Under the pieces are notes generated by a model. It worked only from the letters and a program-made list of their open reading frames with translations, did not search any database and was not told the DNA's origin. Made by a program: the position numbers and the translations under genes. A stretch of 10,360 bases of DNA from CAKTOF01 sp964544345 (GTDB lineage Bacteria; Bacillota; Clostridia; Oscillospirales; Oscillospiraceae). The stretch is taken from contig CAZJBT010000081.1 of assembly GCA_964544345.1 (NCBI GenBank), positions 1 to 10,360 on the forward strand, read 5' to 3'. This document shows positions 6,145-10,360 of the stretch, piece after piece (the stretch's first letter is position 1; each line of letters starts with the position of its first letter).

Positions 6145-7260
6145 ATGACCGCTTATCTCGACAACTCCGCCACCACGCGCCCGAGTGCCGCCGCCGTCGC
6201 GGCCATCGACGACGCGCTGACGCTCCATTGGCACAATCCGTCCTCGCTCTACCGCCCCGGCGATGAGGCGCACCGCATGGTCGAACGTGCCCGCAGCGCC
6301 GTCGCCCGCGCGCTCGGCGCGGACAAGAGCTGCGTCTATTTCACCTCCGGCGGCACCGAGGCCGACAACTGGGCGATCTTTTCCTCCTGCGCGCGGATGA
6401 AAAAACGCGGCCGCCACATCATAACGACCGCGATCGAGCACCATGCAGTGCTGCGCCCGTTTGAAAAGCTCGAGGGCGAGGGCTTCGAGGCAACCTACCT
6501 CGCACCGGATGAGACGGGGTACGTCTCTCTGGACACGCTTCGCGCCGCGCTCCGGCCGGACACCGTGTTCGTCTCGGTCATGATGGTCAACAACGAGTCC
6601 GGCGCGGTGATGCCCATCGCGGAGATGGCCGCCGCAGTGCATCGGAACAACCCGGACGCCATCTTCCACACCGACGCGGTGCAGGGGCTGTTCAAAGCGC
6701 CGTTCCGCGCCAGCTCGCTCGGCGCCGATCTCATCTCGGTCAGCGGCCACAAAGTCCACGCGACCAAGGGCGTCGGCGCGCTGTATGTGCGCCGTGGGCT
6801 GAGCCTGCCGCCGTATCTGCTCGGCGGCGGGCAGGAGAGCGGGATGCGCTCCGGCACCGAGCCGGCGCCGCTCATCGCAGGCTTCGGCGCTGCCTGTACC
6901 GAGGGCGCGTCCACCGCGAAGGCCGACATCGCGCGCATGAGCGCGCTACGCGACCGTCTGCGCGCGGGGCTGACTGCGATCCCCGGCGTGGAGCTGCTCG
7001 GCGCGCAGGCCGCGCCGCACATCATCAGCTTCTCTGTGCCCGGGATGCGCTCGCAGGGCATTTTGAACCAGCTTCAGGATCGCGGCGTGTATGTCTCCGC
7101 AGGCTCGGCCTGCTCGCGCGGCCACCGCAGCCATGTGCTCGAGGCGATGGGTCTGCCGCCCGCCGTCATCGACGGCGCGGTGCGCGCCTCGCTCTCGCGC
7201 GAGACGACCGAAGACGAGATCGCGCTGCTGCTGCGCGCCGTCCGGTCGCTCAAGCGGTAA
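6145..7260 (+). CDS. Cysteine desulfurase, NifS/IscS-like (class V aminotransferase fold)
   Basis: A PLP enzyme that takes sulfur from L-cysteine as a protein persulfide, releasing alanine, for Fe-S clusters or tRNA thiolation. The 371 residues show the family order: YLDNSATTRPS (4-14), FTSGGTEADNWAI (66-78), TAIEHHAVL (95-103, with the PLP-stacking His99), VNNESGAVMPI (148-158), HTDAVQ (175-180, Asp177), SGHKVHATKGVG (200-211, PLP lysine Lys203), RSGTEP (235-240) and the catalytic loop SAGSACSRG (318-326, Cys323). The long flexible loop marks group I. The ATG at 6145 begins exactly at the conserved N-terminus, with GGGAAAGGA about ten bases upstream; longer upstream readings are not supported. 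No iscU, thiI or suf gene is adjacent, so the acceptor cannot be told. It stands alone, ending at a strong terminator 133 bases downstream. Confidence 0.95.
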   Translation: MTAYLDNSATTRPSAAAVAAIDDALTLHWHNPSSLYRPGDEAHRMVERARSAVARALGADKSCVYFTSGGTEADNWAIFSSCARMKKRGRHIITTAIEHHAVLRPFEKLEGEGFEATYLAPDETGYVSLDTLRAALRPDTVFVSVMMVNNESGAVMPIAEMAAAVHRNNPDAIFHTDAVQGLFKAPFRASSLGADLISVSGHKVHATKGVGALYVRRGLSLPPYLLGGGQESGMRSGTEPAPLIAGFGAACTEGASTAKADIARMSALRDRLRAGLTAIPGVELLGAQAAPHIISFSVPGMRSQGILNQLQDRGVYVSAGSACSRGHRSHVLEAMGLPPAVIDGAVRASLSRETTEDEIALLLRAVRSLKR

Positions 7261-7301
7261 AAGGCGAGATGTCGCTATGATAGGGGTGACGCGGAAGCGG
7301 A

Positions 7302-7334
7302 GTTTTCTCCGACGCACAGGTCGCCGGAGAAAAC
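7302..7334. repeat. 10-bp inverted repeat in the desulfurase 3' region
   Basis: GTTTTCTCCG (7302-7311) and CGGAGAAAAC (7325-7334) are perfect inverted copies around a 13-base centre, which can add a CG/CG pair after one mismatch. A small GCGA-GATG-TCGC hairpin (7264-7275) lies upstream and a GATCCC direct pair (7335-7346) follows. With the terminator at 7393, the 3' region of about 165 bases is highly folded. It has no U-run of its own after the stem. It may be part of a 3' UTR, a processed small RNA or an interspersed palindromic element. Confidence 0.6.
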
Positions 7335-7392
7335 GATCCCGATCCCATTTCGCCGCGGCGGCGGCGCAACTCTACGAGGTTTTGACGAGCGG

Positions 7393-7427
7393 AAGCCGCC
7401 CGCGCCTGACGGCGCGGGCGGCTTTTT
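7393..7427 (+). terminator. Strong intrinsic terminator after the cysteine desulfurase
   Basis: GCCGCCCGCGCC (7395-7406), a TGAC loop (7407-7410) and GGCGCGGGCGGC (7411-7422) form a perfect 12-bp stem, extended by two A-T pairs, directly followed by TTTTT (7423-7427). It insulates the blaI promoter that begins 11 bases further on. Confidence 0.95.
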
Positions 7428-7437
7428 CGAAAACAGG

Positions 7438-7466
7438 TTGACAAACGTCTACCTTTCTGTTAGGCT
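7438..7466 (+). promoter_or_regulatory. Promoter of the blaI-M56 operon
   Basis: A perfect -35 TTGACA (7438-7443), 17 bases and TAGGCT (7461-7466) as a weak -10, helped by TG at 7458-7459 (extended -10). The start would be near 7473, inside the operator half-sites. The ribosome site AAGGAGGAG (7491-7499) sits six bases before the ATG. Confidence 0.7.
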
Positions 7467-7488
7467 CAAGGTAGACATTTGACTACCT
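7447..7488 (+). promoter_or_regulatory. BlaI-type operator with three half-sites
   Basis: GTCTACCTT (7447-7455) and AAGGTAGAC (7468-7476) are perfect 9-bp inverted copies separated by 12 bases. The second arm also pairs with a third half-site: AGGTAG (7469-7474), 8 bases, then CTACCT (7483-7488). The sites span the promoter spacer, the -10 and the presumed start, ideal for repression by the BlaI dimer encoded just downstream. The GTAG-N8-CTAC core resembles BlaI/MecI/CopY family sites, whose half-sites are TACA/TGTA or close variants. Confidence 0.7.
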
Positions 7489-7504
7489 CCAAGGAGGAGA
7501 TCGC

Positions 7505-7897
7505 ATGGAACCGGATGTCAGCCTGTCCAACGGCGAGTGGAAGATCATGAACTGCCTGTGGGATCACGCGCCGCGCACCATCATGGAGCTGGTGCACACG
7601 CTCGAGCCGAGCACCGGCTGGAGCAAGCACACGGTCATCAAAATGCTCTCGCGGCTCGGCGAGAAGGGGGCGGTGCGCTATGAGGAGGGCGAGCGCGCCA
7701 GGCGCTACTATCCGGTCATTGAGCGCCGCCCCGCCGCGATGCGCGAGACGGAGAGCTTTCTGGAAAGGGTCTACGGCGGCTCGCTCGGCCTGATGATGAG
7801 CGCGCTGATCCACGACAAGGGTCTGAGCGCAGAGGAGCTGGCCGAGCTTTCCGCGCTGCTCGAGCAGGCGGAGGAGGGCGGCGGCGATGCGACTTGA
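7505..7897 (+). CDS. blaI: BlaI/MecI/CopY-family transcriptional repressor
   Basis: A 130-residue winged-helix repressor that binds palindromic operators as a dimer and is removed when its membrane partner is activated. The N-terminal domain shows the family pattern: LSNGEWKIMNCLWDHAPRTI (7-26), GWSKHTVIKMLSRLGEKGAV (38-57) as recognition helix and wing start, and the wing ERARRYYPVIE. The C-terminal part has the dimerisation pattern FLERVYGGSLGLMMSALI (84-101) and LSAEELAELSALL. Length matches BlaI/MecI. The ATG is set by AAGGAGGAG upstream. The gene overlaps the M56 gene by 11 bases and has operator half-sites in its own promoter, so autoregulation is likely. No beta-lactamase or copper ATPase gene is in view, so the regulon beyond the operon is unknown. 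Confidence 0.95.
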   Translation: MEPDVSLSNGEWKIMNCLWDHAPRTIMELVHTLEPSTGWSKHTVIKMLSRLGEKGAVRYEEGERARRYYPVIERRPAAMRETESFLERVYGGSLGLMMSALIHDKGLSAEELAELSALLEQAEEGGGDAT

Positions 7898-10360
7898 TTG
7901 GATCCTCAGCGCTACCGCGCTGCTGCTGGCCGTCCTGGCCGTGCGCGCGGCGTTCGGCAGGCGCATCAGCGCGCGGCTGCGCTATGCGCTCTGGCTGCTT
8001 GCCGCGCTGCGGCTGCTTGTCCCGGTCAGCCTCGGGGAAAACAGCCTGTCGCCCGCCAATCTGCTGCGTGCATTGGACGGCATGTCCGCCGTGCAGGCAG
8101 ACACGCCCGTGTCCTCCGGCACACCGGCGGGCGCAGCGGCAAACGCGGCACTGGCCAAGCCGCAGGCTCTGCCGGATCAGCAGACCGCTGCCGCAGCGGT
8201 CGCGCCGCCGGACTACCAAACCGCCGGAGACAGCGCCGGCACACCGGCGGCGGATGACCTTCCCACGCTCTCATCCGGCAGCGCGGAGGACAGCGGCGCG
8301 GCGGAGCCTGTTTCATGGGGCGCGGTGCTGCATGCGGTTTGGCTGGCCGGGGCGGCGTTGACGGCAAGCTGGTTCGTGCTGTGCAACCTGCTCTTTTTCC
8401 GGTGGCTGCGCCGGTCGCGCCGCCGGCTTGGCAGTACAGGCCGCCCGGCGGTCTACACTGCCGATGTGCCGTCGCCGTGCGTGTTCGGACTTCTGCGCCC
8501 GGCTATCTATGTGACGGAGACGGCCGCCGCGGACGAGGCAGTGCTCGCCGACGTGTTGCTGCATGAGCGGGCGCATCTGTCCGCACATGACCAGCTCTGG
8601 GCGCTGGTGCGGACGGCGTGCCTGATCGTCTGGTGGTTCCATCCGCTCGTTTGGCTGGCGGCGCGGCTTGCCCGGCGCGACTGCGAGCTGGCCTGCGACG
8701 AGCGCGCCCTGCGCGGGCTTGACCCCGCCCGGCGCGCGCGCTATGGCCGGACGCTGCTCTCGCTGGCGGCACGGCCGGGTCAGCTCACCGCACAGAGCGC
8801 CGCGACGGCGGGCTTTTGCGCCGAGCCGGAGCTGGCCGGCCGCATTCGCGCCATCGCGAGAAACCGGAGACCGAGGCGAGCCGCCATGCTTGCAGCCGCG
8901 CTGCTCGCGCTGCTGGCCGCCGGCTGCTCGTTCACCGGCGCGCAGCAGAGCGTCATCTCCCTGCCCGAGCAACCCGACACAGCGCGGCTGGACGCAGCGC
9001 AGACGGACGCGCCGGAGGAGACCGGATCCGGCGATCCGCTCACGCGCTCCGACCCCGACCCGGCCGCGGACACGCCGGCGCAGTCCGCCGCGATCCCCGC
9101 GTGGGCGGAGGACACTGCGGCGGAGGCATGGATCGGCGGATGGTGCGGCGTGGTCGACGAGGCCGGCCGCTGGGCGCCCGGGACGGACGACGCGGCGGCA
9201 CTCTCCGCGCTGCTGGACGCCGCGGCGGCGCTGCCGGATGGATCGGATGCGAACGCGAGGTTTCTGATCGATTGCTGGGCCTGCCTGCTCGCGCTGGGGG
9301 ACGAGCTGGAGAACCGCTCCTGGGCCAGCTCGGACGCGCTGAGCGGCGTGTTCGGCGCAATGACGAGCCGTCTCGGCGGGCTGGATATGCCGCTTGAGAC
9401 CGAAACGCTTGGCGAATGGTGGGAGGAATACCTCGCGCTGGCGCACCGGAGCTATGCGGCGGACGACCCCTGCCCGGATGGCGAGGCGGCGCTGACCTGG
9501 ACGCTGGCGCAGATGAGCCGCCAGTCCCCGACCCCGACGAGCATCCATCTGCGCCTTTTTGACGGCTCGACCGTCCAGACGGAGGCATACGCCGCGCTTT
9601 CACGCGAATGGAGCGCGCAGCTCGACAAAATGACCACCATGTGCGACGAGCTGTTCGTCTCGTCCCTCGCCGCGAACGCGGACACGCTGCTTCCGCTCGG
9701 CGTCTTCGACCTGGACGCCGTCTGGCAGTTGGATGCGGCGGAGAAGACCGCGGTCATGACCATCGCCGTGCCCGGCGGGACGGACGTCGTTTTGACCTGC
9801 GCGATGGACACGCAGACCGTGCAGCGCACAGACGCGGCGGAACAGGCGCCGAGTGGGATCGTGGCGGACGGCGATCTTGTCATGCCGAACGGCGTGACGC
9901 TCGGCATGACGTTCGACGAGGCGCTTGCGCTGCTCGGCTCGGCAGAGGAATCGTACTCCGGCGACGACCCGTCGGTGCTTTCGATCATGGTGGACGGCAT
10001 ACACTACGGCTTCCGCGACGACACGGACGGCTTCCTTCATCTGACCAGCTACTCGACCGACAGCGAAGACGCGGAGGGCATGCCCTTCGGCCTGTCATGC
10101 GGCGATACGCTCTACGATCTGCTGGCGGTCTTCGGCCTGACCGAGCCGGCGGAGGGCATACTCTATGGCGAGCAGGGTCAGCCCGGCTCGGCCTGGCTCG
10201 AGCGCGTCGACGCGCTTGGCGGCTGGAATCTGCACGTGATCACGCCCGGCGGCTGGATCTGGACTGCCGCCACCGGCCGCGCCGACCAGATCTGGACGAT
10301 CACCGTCGGGGAGCAGTTTGTCAAGACATTTTTTCTGATTTTTGAAATTGAATCAGCATG
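7887..10360 (+). CDS. BlaR1-like M56 membrane metalloprotease with large unrecognised ectodomain (3' end at or beyond window edge)
   Basis: The frame opens at the ATG at 7887 (GGAGGG upstream, overlapping blaI by 11 bases) and has no stop for at least 824 codons; the last two bases, TG, could begin a TGA. Order: two N-terminal membrane helices (about 4-22, 32-47), an Ala/Pro/Thr-rich linker (50-143), TM3 (145-168), and the cytosolic M56 zinc protease with HERAH (226-230) and the third ligand Glu267 in DCELACDE (265-272). Next comes a fourth hydrophobic segment (about 334-346) ending in LLAAGC (Cys347, lipobox-like). An outside region follows: Asp/Pro/Ala stalk (348-405), a Trp-rich helical part (406 to about 650) and two similar modules starting at 666 and 732. 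BlaR1 and MecR1 are about 590 residues with a penicillin-binding sensor; no SxxK plus KTG pair is visible here. Expected role: ligand sensing outside, zinc proteolysis inside, relief of BlaI repression. Ligand unknown. Confidence 0.85.
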   Translation, partial: MRLDWILSATALLLAVLAVRAAFGRRISARLRYALWLLAALRLLVPVSLGENSLSPANLLRALDGMSAVQADTPVSSGTPAGAAANAALAKPQALPDQQTAAAAVAPPDYQTAGDSAGTPAADDLPTLSSGSAEDSGAAEPVSWGAVLHAVWLAGAALTASWFVLCNLLFFRWLRRSRRRLGSTGRPAVYTADVPSPCVFGLLRPAIYVTETAAADEAVLADVLLHERAHLSAHDQLWALVRTACLIVWWFHPLVWLAARLARRDCELACDERALRGLDPARRARYGRTLLSLAARPGQLTAQSAATAGFCAEPELAGRIRAIARNRRPRRAAMLAAALLALLAAGCSFTGAQQSVISLPEQPDTARLDAAQTDAPEETGSGDPLTRSDPDPAADTPAQSAAIPAWAEDTAAEAWIGGWCGVVDEAGRWAPGTDDAAALSALLDAAAALPDGSDANARFLIDCWACLLALGDELENRSWASSDALSGVFGAMTSRLGGLDMPLETETLGEWWEEYLALAHRSYAADDPCPDGEAALTWTLAQMSRQSPTPTSIHLRLFDGSTVQTEAYAALSREWSAQLDKMTTMCDELFVSSLAANADTLLPLGVFDLDAVWQLDAAEKTAVMTIAVPGGTDVVLTCAMDTQTVQRTDAAEQAPSGIVADGDLVMPNGVTLGMTFDEALALLGSAEESYSGDDPSVLSIMVDGIHYGFRDDTDGFLHLTSYSTDSEDAEGMPFGLSCGDTLYDLLAVFGLTEPAEGILYGEQGQPGSAWLERVDALGGWNLHVITPGGWIWTAATGRADQIWTITVGEQFVKTFFLIFEIESA
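8116..8250 (+). repeat. 15-bp direct repeat within the M56 linker
   Basis: CCGGCACACCGGCGG occurs at 8116-8130 and again at 8236-8250, exactly 120 bases (40 codons) apart and in the same frame, each encoding SGTPA or AGTPA in the low-complexity linker between TM2 and TM3. Flanking bases are not repeated. It may be a remnant of linker expansion by duplication. Confidence 0.6.
10326..10360. other. Abrupt AT-rich segment with a 6-bp inverted repeat at the right edge
   Basis: The last 35 bases hold 9 G or C (about 26%), against roughly two-thirds before them. The M56 frame stays open across them, encoding FFLIFEIESA. CTGATT (10335-10340) and AATCAG (10351-10356) form an inverted repeat around 10 bases. 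This could be the natural end of the gene, with TGA at 10359, or a junction with inserted or misassembled DNA. The window stops too soon to tell. Confidence 0.5.

Noticed and set aside
4618..6759. A 713-residue reading that would fuse upstream sequence to the alkylguanine methyltransferase
   Set aside because: Only the last 158 residues are a real protein; the rest is antisense to the desulfurase and out of frame with the transporter. The ATG at 5094 has its own ribosome site.
7277..7441. Small Arg-rich peptide in the desulfurase 3' region
   Set aside because: No ribosome site, and the frame runs through the strong terminator at 7393-7427.
7250..7444. Small frame on the minus strand across the same intergenic region
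   Set aside because: It crosses the terminator stem and lacks a ribosome site or a recognisable protein pattern.
8313..9548. Long open frame on the minus strand opposite the M56 gene
   Set aside because: Low-complexity Arg/Gly-rich translation, no ribosome site, and the plus frame carries HERAH and continues from blaI.
8780..9603. Possible frameshift or split gene after TM4 of the receptor
   Set aside because: Several frames are open here because of high GC, but frame 7887 continues without a stop, and the lipobox-like segment, stalk and later modules follow in the same frame.
7887..10360. Calling the M56 protein a beta-lactam sensor BlaR1
   Set aside because: The protease part fits, but no SxxK/SxN/KTG set is visible after TM4 and no beta-lactamase gene is present in the window.
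1..10360. CRISPR array, tRNA gene, insertion sequence or transposase
   Set aside because: No regularly spaced repeats, cloverleaf with a conserved T-loop, or transposase motifs were seen on either strand.

Overview
The window is about two-thirds G+C, and most sites in its genes read as ordinary high-GC Clostridia (Firmicutes). It carries a GerA-type spore germinant-receptor operon, strong AGGAGG-type ribosome sites, consensus sigma-A promoters (several with an extended TGn -10), and a BlaI/BlaR1-type pair. An endospore former of the Oscillospiraceae/Christensenellales type is a reasonable guess, but no marker gene in the window fixes the genus.

Layout. Bases 1-218 hold no protein gene. They carry two near-consensus promoters reading left (213-241 and 76-104) and, at the edge, a leader resembling the one in front of Gram-positive 16S/23S rRNA genes, so a stable-RNA operon probably lies just off the left edge. 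Bases 219-3065 (minus) are a three-gene germination operon in the order gerA, gerC-like, gerB; the gerC-like member is less than half normal size and has no lipobox. Bases 3195-4556 (plus) are mnmE, the tRNA U34 modification GTPase, divergent from the ger operon. Bases 4618-6035 (minus) are a two-gene unit: an EamA/DMT-type transporter followed by a methylated-DNA-protein cysteine methyltransferase, closed by an intrinsic terminator. Bases 6145-7260 (plus) are a NifS/IscS-like cysteine desulfurase with a structured 3' region ending in a very strong terminator. Bases 7438 to the right edge (plus) are a self-contained regulatory unit: promoter with overlapping operator half-sites, a BlaI/MecI repressor, and an overlapping M56 (BlaR1-like) membrane metalloprotease whose reading frame stays open to the last base of the window.

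How the genes work together. GerA, GerB and the short GerC-like protein would form a germinant receptor in the inner spore membrane. MnmE and the cysteine desulfurase both belong to tRNA modification and sulfur supply, but here they are separate units. The BlaI/M56 pair should be a sense-and-derepress module: ligand binding outside activates the zinc protease, which relieves BlaI repression of its own promoter. No beta-lactamase or penicillin-sensor domain is visible. In the place of the sensor is an ectodomain of about 475 residues of unrecognised type, ending in what look like two SmpA/BLIP-like modules. This receptor is the most novel item in the window.
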